DNA from: Caenorhabditis remanei
Lineage: Eukaryota; Nematoda; Chromadorea; Rhabditida; Rhabditidae
Direction: 5' to 3'
DNA length: 64,000 bases
NCBI RefSeq assembly: GCF_010183535.1
Contig: NC_071331.1
Location: forward strand, 24,366,001-24,430,000
Part shown: positions 22,601-31,299 of the stretch, piece by piece
Layout: each line of letters begins with the position of its first letter
Position numbering within the stretch: position 1 is the first letter of the stretch
Made by a program: the position numbers and the translations under genes
Notes under the pieces: generated by a model
What the model saw: only the letters and a program-made list of their open reading frames with translations
What the model was told of the DNA's origin: nothing
The model's database searches: none

Positions 22601-25600
22601 ATGTCTACCTGGCGAACCATCCCCTCGCCGGCGGGTGTCATCTACCGGATTTTACCGTAATCACGCCGGTTTTTTTCAAGGGGCACGAGACGCCCGTCTT
22701 CTTCATTGCCAACCGCGGACATCACGCGGATATCGGCGGATTGGTGCCGGGAAGTATGCCACCGAATGCACATCATATCGATCAAGAGGGAGCATCGTTC
22801 ATCTCGTTTAAGCTAGTGGATGAGGGAGTATTCCAGGAGGAAAAACTGATAGACGCGTTGAAGGCACCTGGCAAGGTGCCAGGATGCTCTGGAGCAAGAA
22901 ATATTGGGGATAATATTGCGGATTTGAATGCACAAATTGCGGCGAATCGGAAGGTGAGTAGTAGATTCGTAATCCTGAGCTCAAGAGCTTCCAATTGATA
23001 CCCATATTGCCTATATTCCGTTCACTTCAAATTTCAAGACACGCAACGCGACCGCGACGCGTGGTCGAAAAATCAAAATTCTCTGAATATAGTCGATATG
23101 GGGCTCATTTCAAAGCTCTCGACTAGCTGATAATGAAAATCTCGATTTCCAGGGCATCCAACTAGTCACCAGTCTCATCGAGGAGTACTCGCTCGACGTC
23201 GTTCACGCCTATATGCAACACATCCAAAACACCGCGGAGCTATGTGTCCGCGAGATGTTGAAACGTGTCGGGCGACAAGTTTTAGCGAAAACCGGCAAAA
23301 GTCAACTATCCGGAGAGGACTATATGGATGACGGTACAGTAATCCATCTTACCGTAGATATTGATATCGAGGAGGGCACCGCCGTGTTCGATTTCGAGGG
23401 TACTGGACCAGAATCTTATAGCTCTTGTAACGCGCCGAGAGCTGTTACAATGTCAGCGATAACGTACTGCTTGAGGTGTCTAGTGGAGAAGGATATCCCA
23501 TTGAATAACGGGTGTCTGGCACCGATTAAAATCCTGATCCCTGAAGGGACGATTCTCTCACCAAGTGCCACAGCGCCAGTGGTCGCTGGCAACGTGTTAA
23601 CCAGCCAGCGACTTTGTGACGTCATATTCAAGACATTCGACATAGTGGCTGCTAGTCAAGGGTGTATGAATAACTTGGTATTCGGAGATGACACATGTGG
23701 GTACTACGAGACAATCGCTGGCGGAGCGGGTGCCGGAAACGGGTTCGATGGTCGAAGTGGTGTACATACTCATATGACGAACACTCGAATTACGGACCCC
23801 GAGATTTTGGAGAACAGATTCCCGGTGGTTCTCAGGGAATGGAAACTACGAGAAGGATCCGGTGGAAATGGAAAATGGAAGGGCGGAGATGGAGTGGTAA
23901 GACAGTTGGAGTTCACGAGAAGGCTTACGATGAGTTTGTTGACGGAGAGACGGTGGGTTTGGGATGGGGAAAATAGTCTAAAAATTATCTAAAATTGGGC
24001 TAATTTAACTAAAAATCGAAAATTTCCGAAAAAAAAATCATTTTACTGACGCCAACTTTTTTGTTGAGGTTAAGAGATTTTTACTGAGGCTAACTGATAT
24101 TTTGCTGAGGCTAACTGGGATTTTGCTGAGGCTAACTGAGATTTTGCTGAGGCTAACTGAGATTTTGCTGAGGCTAACTGGGATTTTGCTGACTAGGGAA
24201 TGGTCAGGACTGACTTTGGAGTTCAGCAACGAGACCTAGCCCAATCGAAAGACAATCGAATTTTGATGGGAAATCAGTTTTCAAAAATTGCTGACGACCC
24301 TCCAGAATCCAGATATTCTGGTCTGAAAATCCAAATTTAATACATGTGATTTACTCAATTTTCCACCCAAATTTAGCTGTATTTCCCCCCAAATATCACG
24401 CCACCTGAACACGCCTCTCGGGCAGCGATCGGTGGTCGAGTGGTGAGTGCGTCTGTCTGTGAAGCACGCTATGCAGGTTCGACCCCCGTTTTTACAAAGT
24501 TTTTTTGTTTTTCCTATTCATCCTTATTTTTTACTTTTTGAGCCGTTTTTCTATTACATCTAACCAACACTGCGAACGGTTCTAAATCACATGAAGTAAT
24601 TTGAAAGTTAAGCGAATCAGAAGTACCGTCAACCAGTGTGTGCTTTCGAAATTTTTTTTTTCGAAAAACGTTGGAATCGAAAGATTTTTCGAAAGATTTT
24701 TCGAAAGATTTTTCGAAAGAAATTTTTCGAAGAATTTTCGAAGATTCTTCGAAAAATTTTCCGAAAAATCTTACGGAATATCTTTCGAAAATCTTTCGAA
24801 GACACACACTGCCGTCAACGATATTATCTACGACAAGACGGATATGAAAAATACCCACGGTGCAGTTTTGGTTAGATGTAATAGAAAAACGGCTCAAAAA
24901 GTAAAAAATAAGAAAGAATAGAAAAAAGCAAAAAAAGTTTGAAAAAACGGGGTTCGAACCTGCATAGCGTGCTTCATAGACAGACGCACTCACCACTCGA
25001 CCACCGATCGCTGCCCGAGAGGCATGTTCAGGTGGCGTGATATTTGGGGGGAAATACAGCTAAATTTGGGTGGAAAATTGAGTAAATCACATGTATTAAA
25101 TTTGGATTTTCAGACCAGAATATCTGGATTCTGGAGGGTCGTCAGCAATTTTTGAAAACTGATTTCCCATCAGAATTCGACTGTCTTTCGATTGGGCTAG
25201 GTCTCGTTTCTGAACTCCAAAGTCAGTCCTGACCATTCCCTAGTGAGGCTAACTGAGATTTGGCTGAGGCTAATTTTCAACTGCTGAAAAAAGCTTAAAT
25301 TTAGCCTAAACAACGAATTTTTTTATGTTTTTTGATAGAAATGCGCTTTAAAACATTAAAAATCGACTCAAAATTCACCTAATTTGGTCAAAAATTGTTC
25401 AAAATTTCGTAAAATACTGCGATTCTCATATTTTCTCTATTTTCAGCGCCTTCGAACCTTACGGCCTCCACGGTGGTCAAAACGGAAAACGTGGCTTGAA
25501 TCTGCTGAAACGGAATGGGCGAGCCGTTAATATTGGATCGAAGGCGAGTTTCGAGATCGAGAAGGGTGATGTGCTGTGTATTCAGACTCCGGGTGGTGGG

Positions 25601-25621
25601 GGATATGGTAGGCCGGAGTAA
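16639..25621 (+). CDS. OPLAH: 5-oxoprolinase (ATP-hydrolysing)
   Basis: Ten exons give 1256 residues: 16639-16837, 17386-17770, 18138-18383, 18442-18643, 19125-19445, 20358-20625, 20927-21600, 22453-22953, 23153-23952 and 25447-25621. The enzyme opens 5-oxo-L-proline to glutamate with ATP in the cytosolic gamma-glutamyl cycle of glutathione. The hydantoinase A half shows the N-terminal DRGGTFTDV nucleotide loop, [21 protein letters not shown] and [10 protein letters not shown]. The hydantoinase B half shows [41 protein letters not shown]-like YMDDG and the C-terminal TPGGGGYG. Length and order match animal OPLAH (about 1288 residues). Introns hold MITEs, six tRNA-like sequences outside a further 1.05-kb element, minisatellites and CTTCCGA repeats. 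It ends tail-to-tail with the eri-5-like gene, 129 bases away. Confidence 0.96.
16868..17020. repeat. CG-rich MITE-like repeat, copy 6 (OPLAH intron 1)
   Basis: GAAATGAGCTCCATATCG, CCACGCGTCGCGGTCGCG and GGCAATATGGGTATCGTTTG occur in the standard order. Confidence 0.85.
17170..17325. repeat. CG-rich MITE-like repeat, copy 7 (OPLAH intron 1)
   Basis: A second copy in the same intron: AAATGAGCCCCATATCGG, CCGCGCGTCGCGGTCGCG and GGCAATATGGGGCTCATTTG. Confidence 0.85.
17805..17965. repeat. CG-rich MITE-like repeat, copy 8 (OPLAH intron 2)
   Basis: GAAATAAGCCCCATATCGAC, CCACGCGTCGCGGTCGCG and GGCGATATGGGGCGCGTTC. The last arm is slightly diverged. Confidence 0.85.
18754..18821 (-). ncRNA. tRNA-like sequence, intron 4 of OPLAH (copy a)
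   Basis: On the minus strand, GGGGTTCGATTCC is a perfect B-box/T-loop. The A-box end is degenerate (GGCCGGAAGGTCAAGGTAG). A nearly identical copy in the opposite orientation lies at 20727-20798. Confidence 0.5.
19027..19098 (-). ncRNA. tRNA-like sequence, intron 4 of OPLAH (copy b)
   Basis: Minus strand: GTGGCCGAGTGGTCAAGGTA (A box), then GGGGTTCGATTCCCC (B box). The sequence between arms resembles copy a, so the two probably share an origin. No acceptor stem closure was found. Confidence 0.55.
19621..19708 (-). ncRNA. tRNA-Ser/Leu-like sequence, intron 5 of OPLAH
   Basis: Minus strand: GCGTGGTCGAGTGGTTAAGG is a class II D-arm. A possible long variable arm (ATCCCCAAGGGTCAG region) and GGGGTTCGTCCCCC T-arm follow. 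It is the most tRNA-Ser-like member, but the anticodon region is not convincing. Confidence 0.5.
19782..19853 (+). ncRNA. tRNA-like sequence, intron 5 of OPLAH
   Basis: GTGTGGCCGAGTGGTTAG and GGGGTTCGAGCCCC are canonical A and B boxes. The ends TAGTG and CACTA could form five acceptor pairs. The T-stem pairing is imperfect. A functional unusual tRNA cannot be excluded. Confidence 0.5.
19872..20160. repeat. 21-bp minisatellite, cluster 4 (OPLAH intron 5)
   Basis: About 14 units with the sub-variant GAGGCTAACTTCAACTTTGCT, which keeps a strict 21-bp period. Confidence 0.94.
20727..20798 (+). ncRNA. tRNA-like sequence, intron 6 of OPLAH
   Basis: GGAAGGTCAAGGTAGACAG through GGGGTTCGATTCCCCATAG is the plus-strand counterpart of the sequence at 18754-18821. 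The T-arm is well kept and the D-arm is degraded. Confidence 0.5.
21686..22190. repeat. ACTTCCG heptamer tandem arrays (OPLAH intron 7)
   Basis: Runs of CTTCCGACTTCCGACTTCCG occur at about 21690-21830 and 22002-22185. They are broken by short spacers such as GGATAAGAAATTTCA, giving a higher-order repeat. The intervening 170 bases are A/T-rich. Confidence 0.92.
22190..22260 (-). ncRNA. tRNA-like sequence, intron 7 of OPLAH (minus)
   Basis: Minus strand: CTTGGTTAAGCGGCTAAGAG followed by GGGGGTTCGAACCCCACCAG. The B box and T-stem are strong and the A box is weaker. Confidence 0.5.
22335..22408 (+). ncRNA. tRNA-like sequence, intron 7 of OPLAH (plus)
   Basis: TTTGGCCTAGTGGTTAGTGT and GGGGTTCGAACCCCACCAAG. 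It shares the T-arm with the minus-strand copy about 100 bases away, so the two form an inverted pair. Confidence 0.55.
22980..23130. repeat. CG-rich MITE-like repeat, copy 9 (OPLAH intron 8)
   Basis: Inverse orientation: GATACCCATATTGCCTATAT, ACGCAACGCGACCGCGACG and GTCGATATGGGGCTCATTTC. This is the last copy in the window. Confidence 0.85.
24060..24195. repeat. 21-bp minisatellite, cluster 5, interrupted by a transposon
   Basis: Six units lead into a 1.05-kb element at 24193-25243. The array resumes at 25244 with GAGGCTAACTGAGATTTGGC for about two units. Confidence 0.92.
24193..25243. mobile_element. TIR element with tRNA-like cores in its arms (OPLAH intron 9)
   Basis: The ends CTAGGGAATGGTCAGGACTG and CAGTCCTGACCATTCCCTAG are perfect inverted repeats that extend for roughly 300 bases. 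Each arm includes a tRNA-like block with GGTGGTCGAGTGGTGAGTGC (24429 onward and its complement near 25000). The centre (24650-24810) has tandem GATTTTTCGAAA units. Flanks are TGA on both sides; removing the element and one TGA restores the minisatellite unit TTTTGCTGAGGCTAAC. No transposase is present, so it is non-autonomous. Confidence 0.9.
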
Positions 25622-25750
25622 CATTTAATTTCTGTAAAGTTAGTTTTCGGTTAATAAATATTTATTCGTTTAAATTGCATTCTGCAATCCTTTACAAGTA
25701 TTTTTTGATATTTTGAGATCAAATTTTCCGTTTCGTAAAAACAATTGATA

Positions 25751-28700
25751 TCAGAAATAAACGAGACTATCATCGCTCTCTTCACTCTCATAATTCTCCT
25801 CTTCACAATCCAATTCTGTCCTCAAATCATCCGTATTCTCCGTGTTCTCCTCAAGGGGCGGGATCTGATCCAAAAGGTTCTCCGTCTCTCCAATATTTCG
25901 AATCTCCTCGTACAGAAGTTTTCCAGTCTCCAGAAACTGTAGTTTTGGTCCCACCACGATCGGCACATCGGTCGGAACGATATCTCGCCAGAAGTAGTCA
26001 CTCCACTCTTTTTCCGTCTCTGCCAGCGAATTATCCTTGAAAAATTTGCCGATTTCAATCATGAATGGTGGCTGAACGGTGTGCTGAACATGAAGTCTAT
26101 GGAGATTTCTGAGTTTTTCAAATCCACGGAATCCTTGATCCACGTATCGAATCGCCACGACGTCATTCGACATCACTTCCAGAATTTCACAACGCAACCA
26201 TTGAGCTCCGTCACGTTTTCGGTGTTGGACGGAAGCCATGGCGTAAGGACGGCCGTAGTTGAACGCGACACGGCTGGAACATTGAAAGAAAATGAGAAAA
26301 ATTAGTGGAAATAATACATTTTGTTTTGTTGAGGCTAAGAAATTTTTGCTGAGGCCAACTCAGATTTTGCTAAGACTAAGGTGAAATTTGGCTAAAAACC
26401 TCGAAAAACAGTTAAAAACTATACATTTTAAGAGAGAAAACCATCATTTTTACAAAATTTCGAATTGAAAATGTGCCTTTACAAAACTCTGAAATGCCAA
26501 AATTGAGAAAATAAATAAGAAATAAATAGGGAAAATAGTTTTTAAAAAATCTATTATTTTTATCTGTTTTCCCACCAGAACTCACATTTCCTCCTCTTCC
26601 AACGGTCTCTGATTCTTCACCATCGAGTAGAAATCATCAAATTCCAGCTGTTTCTCTTTTAGCGCCTGAATTTGATCGAATATCCACTCCTCGTTATTCG
26701 CCCCGTCTCCCTGATTAATTATCGGGGTGATATGCATTTCCCACGGCGAAAAGTTGACATTCGTTGTCACATAACCCCAGAAACATCCGTCTTCTTGTAG
26801 GTATTTCTGGAGGTGCGACTCGTTCCATTCAGCGATATGACACGTTTTTATATCCCAATCGGTGTCTTCTTCCACGTAATCTTGACTCTCTTCGTGAATC
26901 CAATCGTGTGGAAGGGAACGACGGAACTCTTCAAGGAGAATAATTTCGAGATTATCCTGTTCCTTATCCAGCTCCGCCAATTTCGGATCTTCTGTCAGAT
27001 TTATTGGAAATATCGAAACCATAACATCGTCCATTGAAACGCTACAAATCTCCTCAATTGACACCTTCTCATCGACACTTTGTCCCTCATCGAGAGCATA
27101 TAAATTGACTAGAAGAGACGGGCGCTCGGTTTCTTTTTGCGGATCTTCTATGTCTACTTGGCACGCGGTTATTTGAAATTTCGGGAACTTGGAAATGACA
27201 TCGAGGAACTGTTGACGTTGTTCGAGTGTCCATTCGTTCTGAAATTGGGAAAATGTTATTTTAAAAATTCTAAAATCTTGTGAAAATTTACATAGGAAAG
27301 TTAGCCTCAGCAAAATCTCAGTTAGCCTCAGCAAAATCTAAGTTAGCCTCAGCAAAATCTCAGTTAGCCTCAGCAAAATCTAAGTTAGCCTCAGCAAAAT
27401 CTCAGTTAGCCTCAGCAAAATCTCAGTTAGCCTCAACAAAATCTCAATTAGCCTCAACAAAATCAAAGTTAGCCTCAGCATAGTCACAGTTAGCCTCAGT
27501 AAAATCTCAGTCAGCCTCAGCAAAATCTCAGTTAGCCTCAACAAAATCAAAGTTAGCCTCAGCATAGTCACAGGTAGCCTCAGCAAAATCTCAGTTAGCC
27601 TCAGCAAAACCTCAGTTAGCCTCAACAAAATCAAAGTTAGCCTCAGCATAGTCACAGGTAGCCTCAGCAAAATCTCAGTTAGCCTCAGCAAAACCTCAGT
27701 TAGCCTCAGCAAAACCTCAGTTAGCCTCAGCAAAATCTCAGTTAGCCTCAGCAAAACCTCACATGGAATGACTCCCGACTGGCTCCACAAAATTTACGAA
27801 TTTATTGGCTTATTCGATAGATTCTACAGAAAAAATGACACATCTAATAGCTTTTCCGGTGACTGGACCTAATTTTCGAGATTTTCAGATTTTTAGAAAA
27901 TCAGTTTTTTTTCAAAATTTTTTTTTCATCATTTTTTTCTCAATGTTCTCCCATCTGGCGAAAAAAGCAAAAACAAGTAAAAAATAGAGAATTTCATAGA
28001 CTTTTCGATAGGCTATGGAAATTTTTTTGGTCATGTTCCTACTTTGACCAGACCCCCGAAAACTGAGAGTCAAAAAAAAATATTTTTTCTGTGAAGTCGT
28101 TGGACTGTTTTAAAAAGCTTCAAAAAATAGAAGAACTCATGCAAACAAATTTTTCAAAAAAAAATTTGGGGGTAATCGCGAAAAAAAAGAAATAAATTTT
28201 GTTGAAAATTTCGGTTTTTCAAGATTTTGATGGTTATAGGAAACATGTCATTTCTTCTGTTTAAGCTTTGAAAACGTTGATATATTTAATGAAATTAATG
28301 ACCACAAACTTTTAAAACCTGTATCAAGAAGTTTGAATGTTTTCTGATCAGTTTCCAATTCGTAGCAGAGGCTCAAAAAATGCATTCTTTTGAGGTGGTG
28401 AAAATTTCAAAAGCCTGCAACGTGCTTTAAACGTCAGATTAACGACTGTTGTTTTGAAAACATGCTTAAAATGAAAGATTCAACAAATTCGGACACTTTA
28501 AACAAAAATTTACTGTGAAAAAAATAAAGTTTGGCCAAGGATTTTCAAAAAAAATTTTCGCGCCCAAAACGCTTTAGTTCACAAATGCACTAAAGCGTTT
28601 TGGGCGCGAAAATTTTTTTTGAAAATCCTTGGCCAAACTTTATTTTTTTCACAGTAAAATTTTCATTTTTCATGAAAATTTCATGTGGTCCCCCCTTATG

Positions 28701-30371
28701 AAATTTTCAAAAAAAAAATTAAAATTAAAATTTTTGTTTAAAGTGTCCGAATTTGTTGAATCTTTCATTTTAAGCATGTTTTCAGAACAACAGTCGTTAA
28801 TCTGACGTTTAAAGCACGTTGTAAGCTTCTGAAATTTTCACCACCTCAAAAGAATGCATTTTATGAGCCTCTGCTACGAATTGGAAACTGATCAGAAAAC
28901 ATTCAAACTTCTTGATACAGGTTTTAAAAGTTTGTGGTCATTAATTTCATTAAATATACCAACGTTTTCAAAGCTTAAACAGAAGAAATGACATGTTTCC
29001 TATTATCGAAATAAAAAAGTTCCGACATTTTTTACCGACGCGTGTTTGCGGACTCAATGCAAAATTTAATAATTTAGCACTATGTCCGCAAACACGCGTC
29101 GGTAAAAAATGTCGGAACTTTTTTGTCGCGACAATATAACCATCAAAATCTTGAAAAACCGAAATTTTCAACAAAATTTATTTCTTATTTCTTCGCGATT
29201 ACCCCCAAATTTTTTTTTGAAAAATTTGCTTGCATGAGTTCTTCTATTTTTTAAAGCTTTTTAAAACAGTCCAACGCCTTCACAGAAAAAATTATTTTTT
29301 TTGACTCTCAGTTTTCGGGGGTCTGGTCAAAGTAGGAACATGACCAAAAAAAATTTCATAGCCTATCGAAAAGTCTATGAAATTCTCTATTTTTTACTTA
29401 TTTTTGTTTTTTTCGCCAGATGGGAGAACATTGAGAAAAAAAATGATGAAAAAAAAAATTTTGAAAAAAAACTGATTTTCTAAAAATCTGAAAATCTCGA
29501 AAATTAGGTCCAGTCACCGGAAAAGCTATTAGATTTGTCATTTTTTCTGTAGAATCTATCAAATAAGCCAATAAATTCGTAAATTTTGTGGAGCCAGTCG
29601 GGAGTCATTCCATGTCAGTTAGCCTCAGCAAAATCTCAGTTAGCCTCAGCAAAACTATTTTTTCGATTTTTCGTTATTATCGAAATAAAAAAGTTCCGAC
29701 ATTTTTTCCTCGTCGGTGTTTGCGGACTCAAGCCAAAATTATCAAATTTTGGCTTGAGTCCGCAAACACCGAGGGGGAAAAAATGTCGGAACTTTTTTGT
29801 TGCGATAATAAATAAGTCCGATTTTAGATGATTTTTTTACTATTTCACCCATTTTTTTCCCTAAAAATTGATTTTTGGCTGATTTTTGCTCGAATTTTAA
29901 CTATTTTTTTCCGCTAAAAATACAATTTTCATTTCTCCTTACCGTCAACGAAACCATTCTTCCCAACGTGACATGCATCACTTGCCACGGATGGAATCTC
30001 TGCTCCTCATCAATCTCAAACAAGCACTTCCACGAGACATTCGCAGTGATAGCCTCATCGATGAAAAATACTCGACACGCCTCCAATAATTCGATATTTC
30101 TCACAATAATGCACCGCCCGAAAACCCGCTCTTCAATTGGAGCCAACGCGTAGTTCCCTGCGTCGTATTTGGCCATTGGCGTCAATGGATAAGGCTCCCG
30201 ATAGACTAATTGATCCCTAATATGGTCAATGGGTCGCACGAAAAGCGATGATGGTGATTCTACGCGAAGCACATCGACCATCGCCGAATCTTTCAAAGCG
30301 ATTCGTTTGATAGCGTGGGGATTTAGAAATTCTGGGGAACATTTTTCATATGGGTCGGGTAAGTTTGGCAT
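25751..30371 (-). CDS. eri-5: Tudor-domain protein, ERI-5-like
   Basis: Three exons on the minus strand (30371-29943, 27238-26586, 26273-25751) give 534 residues. In C. elegans, ERI-5 is a tandem Tudor protein that tethers the RdRP RRF-3 and DRH-3 to Dicer for endogenous siRNA production. Visible here are an N-terminal Tudor-like region (about residues 25-110, ALKDSAMVDVLRVE through EERVFGRC) and a C-terminal Tudor core (DGAQWLRCEILE ... VVAIRYVDQG). Acidic stretches (LEEEE, DCEEENYESEESDD) complete it. It sits just downstream of trap-3 and an acceptor (CTTTCAG) abuts its ATG, suggesting SL2 trans-splicing. The 2.7-kb first intron holds a 1.85-kb palindrome. EKL-1, a paralogue, is the alternative identity; context favours eri-5. 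Confidence 0.8.
26325..26395. repeat. 21-bp minisatellite, degenerate units (eri-5 intron 2)
   Basis: Three weak units (GTTGAGGCTAAGAA, GCTGAGGCCAACTCAG, GCTAAGACTAAGG). The rest of the intron is A-rich. Confidence 0.7.
27299..27765. repeat. 21-bp minisatellite, long cluster 6 (eri-5 intron 1)
   Basis: About 22 units in GTTAGCCTCAGCAAAATCTCA orientation with an internal higher-order unit marked by CAGCATAGTCACAG. Because 21 is a multiple of three, it reads open in several frames as heptad peptides; these are not genes. It is split from 29619-29660 by the palindrome insertion. Confidence 0.95.
27764..29618. mobile_element. 1.85-kb foldback element inside eri-5 intron 1
   Basis: The ends CATGGAATGACTCCCGACTG and CAGTCGGGAGTCATTCCATG start two inverted arms of about 0.82 kb and 1.0 kb. 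They meet at a central hairpin (CAAAACGCTTTAG ... CTAAAGCGTTTTG, 28563-28603). Flanking TCA on both sides fits a 3-bp target duplication within the minisatellite. The right arm is longer because it carries a nested 130-bp MITE and an insertion near 28655-28725. No coding capacity was seen. Confidence 0.93.
29005..29133. mobile_element. TTATCG/GTTCCGACA palindromic MITE, copy 1
   Basis: The near-palindrome begins TTATCGAAATAAAAAAGTTC and ends GAACTTTTTTGTCGCGACAA. It is inserted in the right arm of the foldback element. The left arm keeps the empty site (GGTTATAGGAAAC), so the target duplication is TA. Confidence 0.9.
29675..29808. mobile_element. TTATCG/GTTCCGACA palindromic MITE, copy 2
   Basis: Same termini as copy 1, flanked by TA on each side. 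The centre is GGCTTGAGTCCGCAAACACC with its complement. It lies in eri-5 intron 1, outside the large palindrome. Confidence 0.9.
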
Positions 30372-30713
30372 CTGAAAGACTTTCAGTGAAATTATGAAAT
30401 GGGTGGAGAGAAAGCAGCGAGTAAAGGAGGAGATATTCTGAAAGAAAATGATACCTAAAATGGAAATGGATAATAAAATAATATTTTAGGGGGGATTTAT
30501 TATACAAAAGAAAAGAAAAGAAAGAAAACAATCAATTTTTGACACAAAACACACGAAAAAATAAATTAATTAAAAACATTTCTCTGGTTGGGCTTGGGTC
30601 GAATAAATACATGCAAAAACAAATATATCCCGTTGGTAAAAGGTGCGTCAATGCAATAAAAAATCGATTCTATTGATTGACTACTAGTGATTTTGTAGAA
30701 AAGAAAGGTTCAT
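30372..30713 (-). promoter_or_regulatory. Probable operon junction between trap-3 and eri-5
   Basis: On the minus strand, trap-3 stops at 30714. An AATAAA occurs at 30501-30496, and eri-5 begins at 30371 directly after CTTTCAG. A poly(A) signal followed about 100-130 bases later by a trans-splice acceptor is the usual Caenorhabditis SL2 operon layout. Confidence 0.65.
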
Positions 30714-31299
30714 CTAGTTCTTAGCAGTGGAGAGGAAGGCAACGAGCCCAGCGGATCCGATGGTGGAGATGAGCAAGTTGAAGACTGGAGCGAGGTTGGC
30801 GAGCAAGAAGAACGCGCTGATAAGCATGATTGTCAAGAAGAGAGTGTTGGTGTAGAAGATCGACAAGTAGGTCGATTCGCTGTCGGCGACCTCGTTCTTG
30901 CGGATAAGAGCACGGTTCTCTCTGTCCTTGATAGTCAACTTCTTATCGTTTCCGAATCTCTCATTGATCTCACGCTCGACGGCTGGTCCACGCTTCATCA
31001 CGATTCTGAAATCAAGAATTGAGTTGAAAAACGAAACAGTTTTCAGACACTCACTGATGCTTAAGAAGTCTCTTCTGGTTCTTGCAGGCGTATTGCAACA
31101 AGTAGGCGGTTCCACCGGCTGAAAGAACAAATACAGCCAACGAATCGTAGACCTCCATCTGGTGGACTCCGTAGAAGAGGTAGAGTGGCGCCAAGGAGAT
31201 CAACAAGGCGTTGAAGTAGAAGAAGATGGTTCCTTTGGTGGAGCTGGTTGCCGAGTAGCTCGACAAGAGCGTTTCTTCCTCCTTGGTGAGCTTGCCCAT
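30714..31299 (-). CDS. trap-3: Translocon-associated protein subunit gamma (TRAP-gamma/SSR3)
   Basis: Two exons (31299-31055, 31005-30714) give 178 residues, close to the 185 of human SSR3. TRAP-gamma is a four-span ER membrane subunit that joins the ribosome-bound Sec61 channel. Four hydrophobic segments are visible: near residues 24-46 (TIFFYFNALLISLAPLYLFY), 53-74, 128-148 (FYTNTLFLTIMLISAFFLL) and 153-174 (NLLISTIGSAGLVAFLST). RKNEVADSEST matches the family signature before the third span. The C-terminus LSTAKN is typical. It is divergent from sec-61.B, which encodes a partner of the same machinery, and is probably the first gene of an operon with eri-5. Confidence 0.95.

Noticed and set aside
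27280..27790. ORFs of 60-136 codons on both strands through the minisatellite, with heptad-repeat translations
   Set aside because: The 21-bp period keeps frames open by construction. The same heptads appear at every array, inside introns of real genes, so they are not proteins.
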